Positions 6,327 through 14,772 are shown, counted from the stretch's first letter. The stretch: DNA of 18,430 nucleotides from an uncultured Bacteroidales bacterium (GCA_937890845.1 CALADR010000261.1:1-18430), one strand, 5' to 3'. Numbers and translations: made by a program. The notes: a model not told the origin generated them from the letters alone.

Positions 6327-7790
6327 TCAGATATCCTGGCCTAAAGTCTGTTCCAGCTGGGTCTTTGCTATGACGAAATTATATACTGCCTGGGATACGC
6401 CAAGTTTCGCCTGTGTTAGAGCCAGCTGCGCATCATTGAGTTCCAGCAAAGTATTTTTTCCCACTTTATATGTCTTTTCAGCAATGTAATAACCTTTTTG
6501 TGCCGACTCTACTGCGTCTTTGGCTGCATAATATGTCTTCATTGCCGTTTCCATTGACGTAAGACTCTTTCTTATACTGATTTTCAGATTGCGTTCCGCT
6601 TCTAAAGTCTGAAGTTCAAGCTGTTTCTGCTGAGTCTTGACCTGCCTTACATCATTGAGCCTTTTTCCTCCTGAAAAAATAGGAATAGAGAGGCTTACAC
6701 CTACATAAGAATATGGAGTCCACTGATATTGCGAAAAACGGAAATCATTAGTCATAGCATTGATACTGAACGAAAAGGCTGCAGAAAGATTAGGAATATA
6801 AGCATATTTCTGCATTTTCAGAGTGTGCGCCAACTGCTCCGCCTGTATAGCGAGCTGACGCATATCGGAGTTGCCTGCCAGCGACAGGGAGTCATTCTTG
6901 TGTATGTCATAGAACATCTGTGACGAAAAGTCTTCCAGTTTTCCTGCCACATCAATATTCATATCAAGATCAACACCAAGCACAGCTTTCAGCTGCCACA
7001 GTGAAAGAATAATGGAACTCTCTGCATCATAAACGTCAGGAATTGCATTGGCCACATTGGTTTTTGCTCTGAGTATGTCAAACTCCGTAGCTTTCTGGAC
7101 TTTGAATTTCTTCTCTGTCTCTTCGTAGTTCTTCAAGGCATTTTCATATACTTCCTTATAAACAAGAAAGGCCTCTTTTGCAAGTAATGTCCCGAAAAAT
7201 GCCTGCTTTACCTGAGAGACTGTTTCAAGTCTTGACGAACGGGCCTTTTCTACAGCCAGTTCCACATCCAATGCAGAGATTTTAATACTTTTCCAGAGCT
7301 GGGCATTGACTATAGGCATTGCAGCATTAAGTCCTGCCCCCCAGGTATTCCAACGGCCCACTTCCATACCGTCACTCACATCCGGAATTTCCATTCCTTC
7401 TTCCCCTGCTGGTATATCGCTTCCTCCGCCTAGCGCTCCCATATCGAAGTCCATATACATTACCTGCTTTTTAATAGTCCTCTGGTATGTTCCTGAAATT
7501 TCTATCTGAGGATAAAGTGCAGAATATGTTCCCTTTCTGGCATAATCCTTTCTTGCAATCTCCTTATCAGCGACCTTTACTGACATATTTTCACTAAGAG
7601 CTATTCTCAGGGCATCTTCCAGAGTGATTTCCAAAGGAACATCCGCCGAAATAGCTTTCTCAGCTATATCCTGAGCAAGCGTATCCTTTTCCATTTTTCC
7701 ATAGGAACTTTTTTTGAACTGGGCATATGAATCCGCACATAACAGTAACATAAGCACAGCCGGCAAGAATACAGAAACAATTTTATTCAT
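6327..7790 (-). CDS. TolC-family outer-membrane efflux channel
   Basis: A 487-residue outer-membrane factor from ATG 7790 (MNKIVSVFLP), with a signal peptide ending near DSYAQ. The mature protein has the TolC pattern: a first helical repeat starting ITLEDALRIALSENMSVKVAD (about residues 56-76) and a second starting near DMRQLAIQAEQLAHTLKMQ. Each is followed by a strand segment (for example YSYVGVSLSIPIFSGGKR) and long helices with regular Ala/Gln heptads, ending at LEQTLGQDI. It forms the trimeric exit duct for the pump. The preferred start drops the upstream TTG. It is the first gene of the four-gene efflux unit, 54 bp after the HAD phosphatase stop. A Gly/Pro/Met-rich insert (GGGSDIPAGEEGMEIPD, about residues 123-139) lies early in the mature protein. 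Confidence 0.92.
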   Translation of the reverse strand: MNKIVSVFLPAVLMLLLCADSYAQFKKSSYGKMEKDTLAQDIAEKAISADVPLEITLEDALRIALSENMSVKVADKEIARKDYARKGTYSALYPQIEISGTYQRTIKKQVMYMDFDMGALGGGSDIPAGEEGMEIPDVSDGMEVGRWNTWGAGLNAAMPIVNAQLWKSIKISALDVELAVEKARSSRLETVSQVKQAFFGTLLAKEAFLVYKEVYENALKNYEETEKKFKVQKATEFDILRAKTNVANAIPDVYDAESSIILSLWQLKAVLGVDLDMNIDVAGKLEDFSSQMFYDIHKNDSLSLAGNSDMRQLAIQAEQLAHTLKMQKYAYIPNLSAAFSFSINAMTNDFRFSQYQWTPYSYVGVSLSIPIFSGGKRLNDVRQVKTQQKQLELQTLEAERNLKISIRKSLTSMETAMKTYYAAKDAVESAQKGYYIAEKTYKVGKNTLLELNDAQLALTQAKLGVSQAVYNFVIAKTQLEQTLGQDI

Positions 7791-7817
7791 AAACAATCAA
7801 TGTATATTACATTCTTA

Positions 7818-7835
7818 TTCCGGCAAAAACCGGAA
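7818..7835 (-). terminator. Hairpin after the HAD gene, possible weak terminator
   Basis: TTCCGG, a 6-nt loop and CCGGAA form a perfect 6-bp stem 9 nt downstream of the HAD stop. No T-run follows the stem on the minus strand, so intrinsic termination would be weak; it may instead act as an mRNA boundary before the efflux operon. Confidence 0.35.
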
Positions 7836-7844
7836 ATGCATTTA

Positions 7845-8615
7845 TTAAAGCAGTCCGAAATGTCTGAATGCATGAGAAATACCGTCTTCGTCAACAGACA
7901 GGGTCACATAATCCGCCATTGTCTTGAGATCATCCATGGCGTTGCCCATGGCCACACCTGTACCTGCATATTCGAGCATTTCCTTGTCATTGCCGCCGTC
8001 GCCGAAAGCTATGATCTCTTCCCTTGAAGCCCCTATCATGCCTAAAATCTTTTCTATGCCCTCTGCCTTGGAGAGTCCTGCCGGATTCACGTCAAAGAAA
8101 TCCGGGAACCATCTGGAAGTGGCTATACCATCCAATCCATTGATAATCGCCGCCTCGTTTTCCTCGTCTTCAAATATTGTGAACTGGCAGATTTTTGAAG
8201 GGTCTGTCTCAGATAATGGAACAACAGGAACATTTTTCAGGTTTATCATTTTAAAAGCCCTTTCCGTTTGCTCTGTTTTTTTGCTGATTCCATAACTGTC
8301 AACAGAAAAAACCACTGCCGGCAACGACCTGTCTTCACATCTTGCCATGACCTCTGAAGCGAGTTCCTTACCCATCGGCCGGGCATATATCTGCTTCCCA
8401 TCCATAATGACCAGGGCTCCGTTCATACACACATAGCCGTCAAATGGAAAGTCACTCAGGTTGTCCATAACCAGATAGTGCCTTCCGCTGGCAATAAACA
8501 GTTTGATACCTTTTTCTTTCAATCTGTACATATCGGAAATCACCTGATCCGATATCTTATGAGTCTTGAAGCTCACCAATGTGCCGTCTATGTCAAAAAA
8601 AATAGCCTTGATCAT
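7845..8615 (-). CDS. Cof-type HAD-superfamily phosphatase
   Basis: A 256-residue HAD hydrolase from ATG 8615. Motif I is DIDGTLV with nucleophile Asp8 and acid/base Asp10. Motif II is in FIASGR (Ser/Thr position). The motif III lysine is in GLSKAEGI, and motif IV is AFGDGGNDKEML with the Mg-binding aspartates. The C2 cap between motifs II and III places it in the Cof/YbjI-type subfamily, which dephosphorylates sugar phosphates, PLP or FMN precursors in the cytoplasm. The substrate cannot be read from sequence. ATG 8615 is preferred to the in-frame TTG at 8627 because the HAD fold begins at MIKAIFFDID. It lies 13 nt after the editing protein's stop and is probably the last gene of the aspS-lgt transcript. 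Confidence 0.88.
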   Translation of the reverse strand: MIKAIFFDIDGTLVSFKTHKISDQVISDMYRLKEKGIKLFIASGRHYLVMDNLSDFPFDGYVCMNGALVIMDGKQIYARPMGKELASEVMARCEDRSLPAVVFSVDSYGISKKTEQTERAFKMINLKNVPVVPLSETDPSKICQFTIFEDEENEAAIINGLDGIATSRWFPDFFDVNPAGLSKAEGIEKILGMIGASREEIIAFGDGGNDKEMLEYAGTGVAMGNAMDDLKTMADYVTLSVDEDGISHAFRHFGLL

Positions 8616-8628
8616 ATCTCTGTCCAAA

Positions 8629-9207
8629 TTAAACTTCTATCCATTCATATTCCCCGCCCCAAATTCCAAGAAAACGTATAAAGTCCACATTGGAAATCAC
8701 GACGCTGGCCGTGTTGTCACACGGGTGAAAACTCAGTCTCGGAGCACTCTTCAAGTCAGAGTCAAGAAACAGCATGACTCTGCGCCCGTTCGGAAATAAC
8801 TCTTTCGGATCTGCCTCAGGATCAATATCGTTCATCAATCCCAAAGGAGATACAGAACCTGGAAGCAAACCAAGACACCGTTCCATCCTTTCTGCTGAAG
8901 CGAACGACAGTTTCCCCTGTTTTAACTTGTGCTCCAGGCTGTGTATATCAAGGTCTTTATGACACTCGAATACTACCAGATAATGTCTGTTGCCCTTATG
9001 ATTCCTGAAAAACAAGTTTTTACAATGCACTGAATCAATGTCTTTCCAGTACTCAAGTGCCTCATCAATAGTCGGAAGAGGCGGATGAGAGTGAAATTCA
9101 TATCCAATATCATTGGTATCCAGAAAATCCAGGGTTCTGCGGATTCTATGTGCTTTTTCTATATCCATAGGCACAGATGCGGCATTTATAAAAATTGATG
9201 AAGTCAT
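8629..9207 (-). CDS. YbaK/ProX-type trans-editing prolyl-tRNA deacylase
   Basis: A 192-residue cytoplasmic protein of the YbaK/aminoacyl-tRNA deacylase superfamily, closest by eye to the free-standing ProX/PrdX proteins that hydrolyse mischarged Ala-tRNA(Pro). Seen in order: an N-terminal helix, YEFHSHPPLPTIDEA (residues 36-50), HCKNLFF with the conserved Lys63, KLSFASAERM, the signature GSVSPLGLMND (117-127) and SFHPCDNTASVVIS near the C-terminus. No synthetase domains are attached. The start is uncertain: ATG 9207 gives 13 residues not usual for the family, while ATG 9168 (MDIEKAHRIRR) fits the family better. I kept the longer one because it sits 18 bp after the lgt stop. Specificity for Ala versus other amino acids is inferred from family resemblance only. 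Confidence 0.85.
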   Translation of the reverse strand: MTSSIFINAASVPMDIEKAHRIRRTLDFLDTNDIGYEFHSHPPLPTIDEALEYWKDIDSVHCKNLFFRNHKGNRHYLVVFECHKDLDIHSLEHKLKQGKLSFASAERMERCLGLLPGSVSPLGLMNDIDPEADPKELFPNGRRVMLFLDSDLKSAPRLSFHPCDNTASVVISNVDFIRFLGIWGGEYEWIEV

Positions 9208-9225
9208 ACCAGTTTACCGCCTCTG

Positions 9226-10104
9226 CTATGCCGTAGGATGTGCATAATGAGTTGGCTGTGCCTTATGTTTCTGAGGATGCACAATCATTGCAGGTTTGCC
9301 CCACTTGAAGCTATAGACGATAAGACCTATGCCAAGCAATATGAACGGTATGCTTAGAATCTGCCCCATATTAAGCAGCATGTTCTCTTCAAACCCCACC
9401 TGAGGCTCCTTAATGAACTCTATCAGGAAACGTATTCCGAACAAAGCGGTAAAGAAAATACCTATAAGCGTACCTCTCTTGAGTTTTGGCAGCCTGTACT
9501 TGTAAAGGGCCAGAAGTGCCAGACCGAGAAGCAGATAACTGAAAGCTTCATACAGCTGCGTAGGATGCTTTGGAAGGGTCTCCCCGCGCAACGCGAAGAC
9601 AAATCCCCAAGGCAGACTGGTCACATCACCGTAAATTTCCGAATTACAGAGATTTCCCAAGCGGATGAACATTCCTGCGAAGCAGACAGGTATGCACAGC
9701 CTGTCCACCATCCACAGGAAGTCGAAATCATACTTCTTGCCATAATGACTGCCAAACCACCACATAGCCAGTATCAGTGCTATTGTACCTCCATGGCTTG
9801 CCAATCCCCCTTTCCAAGGCATGAATATCTCCATAAAGCCCTGCCAGCTCCCGAAATAATAATCAGGCTGATAGAATATGCAGTGGCCCAGACGGGCGCC
9901 CACTATTGTTGCAAACAGAAGAGTGAAGAGCAGCGGGTCAAGCAAAGACACCGGAACGCCTTCTCTTTTGAAGAACCATTTGAAAATATACCATCCCAGC
10001 ACGAAGCCGGCAAGGAAAAGGACAGAATACCATCTCAGCACAAAACCTCCGACATGCAATATATCGGGATTGAATGTCCAGTTTACAGTCAGTATGTCAA
10101 GCAT
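9226..10104 (-). CDS. lgt: Prolipoprotein diacylglyceryl transferase
   Basis: A 292-residue inner-membrane enzyme that transfers diacylglycerol from phosphatidylglycerol to the lipobox cysteine, the first step of lipoprotein maturation. Seven hydrophobic segments are visible. Key family features: GARLGHCIFYQPDYYFG (Arg71 onward), GGLASHGG (His104), the Lgt signature RLGNLCNSEIYG (Arg148, Asn154, Glu156), HPTQLYEA and GIRFLIEFIKEPQ (Arg225, Glu229). The tail after the last TM is a hydrophilic, His-rich segment (HPQKHKAQPTHYAHPTA). It is 31 bp after aspS, and the gap holds a copy of the 15-bp repeat word. Substrates within the window include the efflux adaptor and the fucosidase. Confidence 0.96.
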   Translation of the reverse strand: MLDILTVNWTFNPDILHVGGFVLRWYSVLFLAGFVLGWYIFKWFFKREGVPVSLLDPLLFTLLFATIVGARLGHCIFYQPDYYFGSWQGFMEIFMPWKGGLASHGGTIALILAMWWFGSHYGKKYDFDFLWMVDRLCIPVCFAGMFIRLGNLCNSEIYGDVTSLPWGFVFALRGETLPKHPTQLYEAFSYLLLGLALLALYKYRLPKLKRGTLIGIFFTALFGIRFLIEFIKEPQVGFEENMLLNMGQILSIPFILLGIGLIVYSFKWGKPAMIVHPQKHKAQPTHYAHPTA

Positions 10105-10118
10105 AAGTTATTTGTCTG

Positions 10119-10133
10119 AAGTTTCGCAAGTAA
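10119..10133. repeat. Dispersed 15-bp word AAGTTTCGCAAGTAA
   Basis: Exact copy of the word at 1797-1811 and one mismatch from 1950-1964, again in a short intergenic junction (aspS stop to lgt start) and in the same orientation relative to the minus-strand genes. Read on the minus strand (TTACTTGCGAAACTT) its first half is loosely promoter-like, but it is not a good TAnnTTTG match. Confidence 0.5.
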
Positions 10134-10135
10134 AA

Positions 10136-11911
10136 TTATTCTTCTTTCTTTTCTACAGTAGAAACAAGCGCAAGCTCATCCATCTGTACCTGGTCAATAA
10201 ACGAAGGAGAATCAATCATCACATCGCGTCCCTGGTTGTTCTTAGGGAAGGCGATAAAGTCTCTGATAGTCTCCTGTCCGCCGAACAGGGCGCAAACGCG
10301 GTCAAAGCCGAAAGCAAGTCCTCCGTGAGGCGGAGCACCGAACTTGAACGCATTGATTATGAAGCCGAACTTATACTGCGCATCTTCATCGGAGAAGCCG
10401 AGAACTTCGAACATTCTCTGCTGCACTGCCGCATCATGGATTCGGATTGAACCGCCGCCAAGCTCTGTACCGTTAAGCACGAAATCGTAGGCATTGGCAC
10501 AAACTCTCTCAAGGTCTTCTTTCTTGTCGCTGTAGAACAGATCCATCTGCTCGGGCTTTGGCGCAGTAAACGGATGGTGCATTGCATAGAAACGGTTAGT
10601 CTCGTCATCCCATTCGAGAAGAGGGAAATCGACAACCCAGAGAGGAGCGAAGTTGAACGGATCACGCAGGCCGAGACGCTCACCCATCTCTATACGCAAC
10701 ACGCCCAGCATGGTCTGTGTCTTTCTTTTCGCACCGCAGAGCACCAATACGAGGTCACCTTTTTCTGCACCGGTTTTTGCTGCCACTGCCTGAAGCTGTT
10801 CAGGAGTGTAGAATTTATCAACTGATGACTTGATGGAGCCGTCAGCATTCAACTTGATATAAACAAGTCCCTTGGCACCTACCTGAGGTCTCTTGACCCA
10901 CTCTGTAAGTTCATCCAGCTGCTTGCGTGTATAGTCTGCCGCACCTGGAACAGCGATTGCACCTACATATTCGACAGAATCGAATACAGAGAAACCGTGT
11001 CCCTGAACTTCTGCAGTAATTTCATTTATCTTCATTCCGAAGCGGATATCCGGTTTGTCCGAGCCATAGAAATCCATTGCGTCATACCAGCTCATTCTCG
11101 GAATAGGGTTTGGAATCTCCACATTCAGGACATTCTTGAAAAGAGTACGCATCATTCCTTCGAATGTATCAAGCACATCATCCCTTTCCACAAATGACAT
11201 CTCGCAGTCTATCTGTGTAAACTCAGGCTGACGGTCAGCGCGAAGGTCCTCGTCACGGAAACACCTTACTATCTGGAAATATCTGTCGTATCCTGCCACC
11301 ATAAGCAGCTGCTTGAATGTCTGCGGAGACTGAGGAAGGGCATAGAACTGTCCCGGATTCATCCTTGAAGGAACCACGAAATCTCGTGCACCCTCCGGAG
11401 TCGATTTGATAAGATAAGGAGTCTCTATCTCAAGAAATCCTTTTCCGTCCAGATAGTTACGCACTTCATGAGCGATTTTGTGACGGAGTTCGAGAGCATT
11501 TTTAAGCGGATTTCTGCGCAAGTCCAGATATCTGTACTTCGCACGCAATTCCTCACCTCCGTCGCTGACATCCTCTATTGTGAACGGAGGAGTCTGGGCC
11601 TTGTTCAGAATTTTTATTTCAGAAAGGCTTATCTCAATGTCTCCTGTAGGCATCTTCGGATTTTTGCTCTGACGCTCTACCACCTTTCCTGTAGCCTGAA
11701 TCACGTATTCGCGTCCAAGAGAAGAAGCTGTTTCCACCAACTCTTCCGAAGCGGAAGCATCTACAACAAGCTGTGTGATTCCATATCTGTCACGCAAATC
11801 GACAAAAGCCATCCCACCGAGTTTTCTGGCTTTCTGCACCCATCCGGCCAATGTTACTGTCTGTCCGGCATTTTCAATGCGGAGCTCTCCGCAAGTATGT
11901 GTTCTGTACAT
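10136..11911 (-). CDS. aspS: Aspartyl-tRNA synthetase, bacterial type
   Basis: A 591-residue class IIb synthetase that charges tRNA(Asp). It has an N-terminal OB-fold anticodon-binding domain (about 1-105, GWVQKARKLGGMAFVDLRDR), the catalytic core with motif 2 FRDEDLRADRQPEFTQIDCE (218-237), the GAD insertion domain typical of bacterial AspRS (about 300-420) and motif 3 GLAFGFDR (531-538) with Arg538. The length matches the bacterial rather than the archaeal type. Whether it is discriminating or also charges tRNA(Asn) cannot be decided without knowing if the genome has asnS or gatCAB. It is the first gene of the minus-strand aspS-lgt-editing-HAD set, with a leader containing a 16-bp palindrome and a TAAATTTG promoter box. 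Confidence 0.97.
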   Translation of the reverse strand: MYRTHTCGELRIENAGQTVTLAGWVQKARKLGGMAFVDLRDRYGITQLVVDASASEELVETASSLGREYVIQATGKVVERQSKNPKMPTGDIEISLSEIKILNKAQTPPFTIEDVSDGGEELRAKYRYLDLRRNPLKNALELRHKIAHEVRNYLDGKGFLEIETPYLIKSTPEGARDFVVPSRMNPGQFYALPQSPQTFKQLLMVAGYDRYFQIVRCFRDEDLRADRQPEFTQIDCEMSFVERDDVLDTFEGMMRTLFKNVLNVEIPNPIPRMSWYDAMDFYGSDKPDIRFGMKINEITAEVQGHGFSVFDSVEYVGAIAVPGAADYTRKQLDELTEWVKRPQVGAKGLVYIKLNADGSIKSSVDKFYTPEQLQAVAAKTGAEKGDLVLVLCGAKRKTQTMLGVLRIEMGERLGLRDPFNFAPLWVVDFPLLEWDDETNRFYAMHHPFTAPKPEQMDLFYSDKKEDLERVCANAYDFVLNGTELGGGSIRIHDAAVQQRMFEVLGFSDEDAQYKFGFIINAFKFGAPPHGGLAFGFDRVCALFGGQETIRDFIAFPKNNQGRDVMIDSPSFIDQVQMDELALVSTVEKKEE

Positions 11912-11943
11912 ATTATGATGTAAATTATATTATTCTCATCGTT

Positions 11944-11959
11944 TCCTTTCATGAAAGGA
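11944..11959 (-). promoter_or_regulatory. 16-bp perfect palindrome in the aspS leader
   Basis: TCCTTTCATGAAAGGA is its own reverse complement. It lies 33 nt upstream of the aspS ATG and downstream of the predicted promoter box, so it would be in the transcribed leader. It could be a dimeric-repressor site or a small mRNA hairpin (6-bp stem, CAUG loop). Confidence 0.4.
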
Positions 11960-11979
11960 TCTTATTATCAACAAACCTG

Positions 11980-11987
11980 CAAATTTA
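11980..11987 (-). promoter_or_regulatory. Bacteroidota -7 promoter box for aspS
   Basis: Read on the minus strand this is TAAATTTG, an exact TAnnTTTG match followed by C. It lies 69 nt upstream of the aspS ATG in the 196-bp divergent gap. No clear -33 box is seen. Confidence 0.5.
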
Positions 11988-12082
11988 ACAAATTAATTTC
12001 AGAAGCTGTTTAAATTTTTGTTATCATAAATTTTATGTTGTGTTTTGGAGAATTGGATTTTCTCGAAAAAATATAATTATCA

Positions 12083-12090
12083 TATCTTTG
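12083..12090 (+). promoter_or_regulatory. Bacteroidota -7 promoter box for rsmA
   Basis: TATCTTTG followed by C is an exact TAnnTTTG match 18 nt before the rsmA ATG, implying a short leader of about 10 nt. The upstream DNA (12000-12080) is very AT-rich. The rest of the 11912-12107 gap holds only the aspS promoter and palindrome listed separately. Confidence 0.6.
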
Positions 12091-12107
12091 CACTCAAATG
12101 ACAATAT

Positions 12108-12914
12108 ATGACTGAAGTAAGAGCAAAAAAAGCATTGGGGCAGCACTTTCTGACAGACCTGTCCATAGCGCAAAGAATTGCCGACGCACTGATAACTGAC
12201 GGAAGGATGACAGAAGCGTTGGAAATCGGCCCTGGAATGGGAGTTCTGACACAATACCTGTTTCAAAGAACCGACATTGACCTGAAGATGGTAGAAATAG
12301 ACACCGAATCGGTAGATTATCTTCTGACGCATTTTTCCCAGGCTAACGGACGTCTGATAGAAGGAGACTTCCTCAAGCTGAAACTCGAAAACTTTTTCAA
12401 GGAAAAGTTCTGTATTATAGGAAATTTTCCTTATAACATTTCATCCCAGATCTTCTTCAAAGTACTTGACCATAAGGACCAGGTGCCTCAAGTTGTGTGC
12501 ATGATACAGAAGGAAGTTGCCGAACGAATAGCGGAAAAACCAGGTACGAAGACTTATGGAATACTTTCAGTACTCCTGCAGGCCTGGTATGACATAGAAT
12601 ACCTCTTTACTGTAGGAGAAGGGGCATTCAACCCGCCACCTAAGGTCAAATCTGCAGTAATCAGACTTACAAGGAATTCCCGCACAAATCTGGGATGCGA
12701 CGAAAGTCTGTTCAAGACTGTCGTAAAGACAGCATTCAACCAGAGAAGAAAGACCATGCGCAACTCTCTCAAACCTCTTATCGCAGCAAAGGCAGAGCGT
12801 GAAAACTGGGATGCAATGCAGATATCTGAATTTACATCAGATCCTGTCTTCGACCTCAGACCCGAACGACTGAGCGTAGAAGACTTCATTTCACTGACAC
12901 TAAAGATAAGTTAA
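12108..12914 (+). CDS. rsmA: 16S rRNA (adenine-1518/1519-N6) dimethyltransferase
   Basis: A 268-residue KsgA/RsmA enzyme that dimethylates two adjacent adenosines in the 3' terminal hairpin of 16S rRNA during late 30S assembly. The N-terminal family hallmark KKALGQHFLTD is at residues 7-17. The SAM-binding motif LEIGPGMGVLT is at 38-48, the acidic ribose-binding motif VEID at 62-65, GDFL at 86-89 and the catalytic NFPYNISS at 106-113. The C-terminal helical domain starts after AFNPPPKVKSAV and includes AFNQRRKTMRN. The length is normal. It is transcribed divergently from aspS, and its stop is 1 bp before the fucosidase ATG, so the two are almost certainly co-transcribed. Confidence 0.97.
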   Translation: MTEVRAKKALGQHFLTDLSIAQRIADALITDGRMTEALEIGPGMGVLTQYLFQRTDIDLKMVEIDTESVDYLLTHFSQANGRLIEGDFLKLKLENFFKEKFCIIGNFPYNISSQIFFKVLDHKDQVPQVVCMIQKEVAERIAEKPGTKTYGILSVLLQAWYDIEYLFTVGEGAFNPPPKVKSAVIRLTRNSRTNLGCDESLFKTVVKTAFNQRRKTMRNSLKPLIAAKAERENWDAMQISEFTSDPVFDLRPERLSVEDFISLTLKIS

Positions 12915-12915
12915 T

Positions 12916-14772
12916 ATGAAAAAAATCGTCCTTTTTGCGGCACTCATCCTGACTATTGCAGGATGCAAGGAAAACTATTATGTAAAAAACGTTACTTTTC
13001 CTTCAGATGCAACAATAGAACAGAAAATTGATATGGCATCCCGACTGGTGCCTACTCCTCAGCAGATGGAATGGCAGCAGATGGAGTTCACCTGCTTCCT
13101 GCATTTCGGAATAAACACTTTTACCGGAAGGGAATGGGGTAACGGCAAAGAAAGTCCTGCTCTTTTCAACCCTGATCAGCTCGATTGCGACCAATGGGTC
13201 AAGGCTCTTAAAGACGCTGGATTCAAGATGGCGATAATCACGGCAAAACATCACGACGGATTCTGCCTCTGGCCTACAAAAACGACAGATCATTCTGTAG
13301 CGGCCTCTCCTTGGAAAGACGGCAAAGGAGATGTTGTACGCGAACTGCGCGAAGCATGTGACAGGCACGGACTGAAATTCGGAGTCTATCTTTCTCCTTG
13401 GGACAGAAACGCAGAATGCTACGGTGAAGGAGAAGCCTATAACAAATTCTTTATCGAGCAGCTGACTGAACTTCTCACAAATTACGGACAGGTACACGAA
13501 GTATGGTTCGACGGGGCAAACGGAGAAGGTCCTAATGGCAAGAAACAGGAATATGACTGGGATGCCATACTGAAAACCATAAGGACACTGCAGCCGGACG
13601 CAGTGACAGCCATTATGGGGGACGATGTAAGATGGGTAGGCAATGAAGGTGGCCTCGGACGAGACACTGAATGGAGTGCAACTGTCATCACTCCGGGATG
13701 CTATCCTGACAAGGCTGAAAGGAATGCGGCAATAGGAGTAGAGGAAATGTCCAAAGACCTTGGCAGCAGAGAACTGATTGCCAAAGCTTCCAAGATGTAC
13801 TGGTATCCGTCAGAAGTAGATGTTTCTATACGTCCCGGATGGTTCTACCACAGACATCAGGACAAAAAAGTACGGTCTCTCGCAAATCTCGTGAATATCT
13901 ACTATCGCTCTGTCGGATGCAACTCGGTCCTGCTTCTGAACATTCCTCCGGACAAAAGGGGGCTGCTTCACGAAACGGATGTAAAGCGCATAAAAGAGCT
14001 ACGTGAGTACATAGACAAGACATTCTCTACCAACTATATATGCAGTAACAACACTCATTGGAGCGCACATGCTGGAAAAACCAGAATATTCAATGTTGAC
14101 AGCAACGCAATAGTGAACACATTCCTCATACAGGAAGACATAAGCAAAGGACAGAGGATAGAAGGATTCAAAGTAGAATTTTTTTCTAACGGGAACTGGA
14201 GACCAGCAGCCGAGGGAACTACAGTAGGATATAAGCGTCTGCTCAGATTCTCGGACACAAAAGCCGAAAAAGTCAGAATCACAATAACTGAAAGTCGCGG
14301 AAAAGCCAACATTTCCGGTATAGGGCTGTATTATGCAGAACCGCTTTCAGATAACAATGCGGAAGTCAAGACAAGCGACTTCCCTACTGATAACTGGAAA
14401 TGTGCAGATGAAACTTCCAAAACTGCTTTTGACGGAGATTTAAAGACAGGCTGGAAAGCAGAAGGTCTGGTACCGCTGACTGTAGATATGGGCGAAATCT
14501 TGGATATTTCAGGATTCTGTTATGCCCCGGTTCGCGGAGATGACTTGTCCGGTACCATTTTCAAATACAGGTTCTACGTAAGCCTGGACGGAGAAAACTG
14601 GGTAGAATGCGATACAACAGGAGAGTTCAGCAATATAATGCATAATCCTGTCCCATATTTTGTCAGGTTCAATGAAAACTACAAGGCACGCTGGTTCAGG
14701 CTGGAGCCTCTTTCTGAAATATGCAACAAATCCTGCACGGTTATCGGTGAAGTAGGAATACTCAATAACTAA
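12916..14772 (+). CDS. GH29 alpha-L-fucosidase lipoprotein with C-terminal discoidin-like domain
   Basis: A 618-residue exported enzyme. MKKIVLFAALILTIAGC is a lipoprotein signal with Cys17 as the lipidated residue. The GH29 TIM barrel spans about residues 40-370: FLHFGINTF (61-69), KHHDGFCLWP (111-120), GVYLSPWD (156-163) and the nucleophile in EVWFDGANG (Asp199). Glu300 in YPSEVDVSIRPGWFYH is the likely acid/base by analogy with the 1,3/1,4-specific GH29 subfamily (B). A linking beta domain (about 375-475) is followed by an F5/8 type C (CBM32-like) domain (about 480-618) with AFDGDLKTGW and a terminal GEVGIL strand. It would remove fucose from branched host glycans (Lewis-type) at the cell surface or in the periplasm. 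No SusCD pair or other glycosidase is adjacent, so it is an orphan rather than part of a visible utilization locus. Confidence 0.9.
   Translation: MKKIVLFAALILTIAGCKENYYVKNVTFPSDATIEQKIDMASRLVPTPQQMEWQQMEFTCFLHFGINTFTGREWGNGKESPALFNPDQLDCDQWVKALKDAGFKMAIITAKHHDGFCLWPTKTTDHSVAASPWKDGKGDVVRELREACDRHGLKFGVYLSPWDRNAECYGEGEAYNKFFIEQLTELLTNYGQVHEVWFDGANGEGPNGKKQEYDWDAILKTIRTLQPDAVTAIMGDDVRWVGNEGGLGRDTEWSATVITPGCYPDKAERNAAIGVEEMSKDLGSRELIAKASKMYWYPSEVDVSIRPGWFYHRHQDKKVRSLANLVNIYYRSVGCNSVLLLNIPPDKRGLLHETDVKRIKELREYIDKTFSTNYICSNNTHWSAHAGKTRIFNVDSNAIVNTFLIQEDISKGQRIEGFKVEFFSNGNWRPAAEGTTVGYKRLLRFSDTKAEKVRITITESRGKANISGIGLYYAEPLSDNNAEVKTSDFPTDNWKCADETSKTAFDGDLKTGWKAEGLVPLTVDMGEILDISGFCYAPVRGDDLSGTIFKYRFYVSLDGENWVECDTTGEFSNIMHNPVPYFVRFNENYKARWFRLEPLSEICNKSCTVIGEVGILNN

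Noticed and set aside
7797..7844. Promoter for the TolC gene (TTTTTG, 19-nt gap, TACATTG)
   Set aside because: The spacing is good but the -7 box lacks a T of TAnnTTTG and overlaps poorly with consensus, so I did not list it as a feature.
9565..10450. Plus-strand open frames opposite lgt and aspS
   Set aside because: They are antisense to genes with full catalytic motifs, have low-complexity translations and no start context or promoter.
10357..10683. Minus-strand 108-codon frame inside aspS
   Set aside because: It overlaps aspS in another frame; aspS is complete with motifs 2 and 3, so this is a shadow frame.
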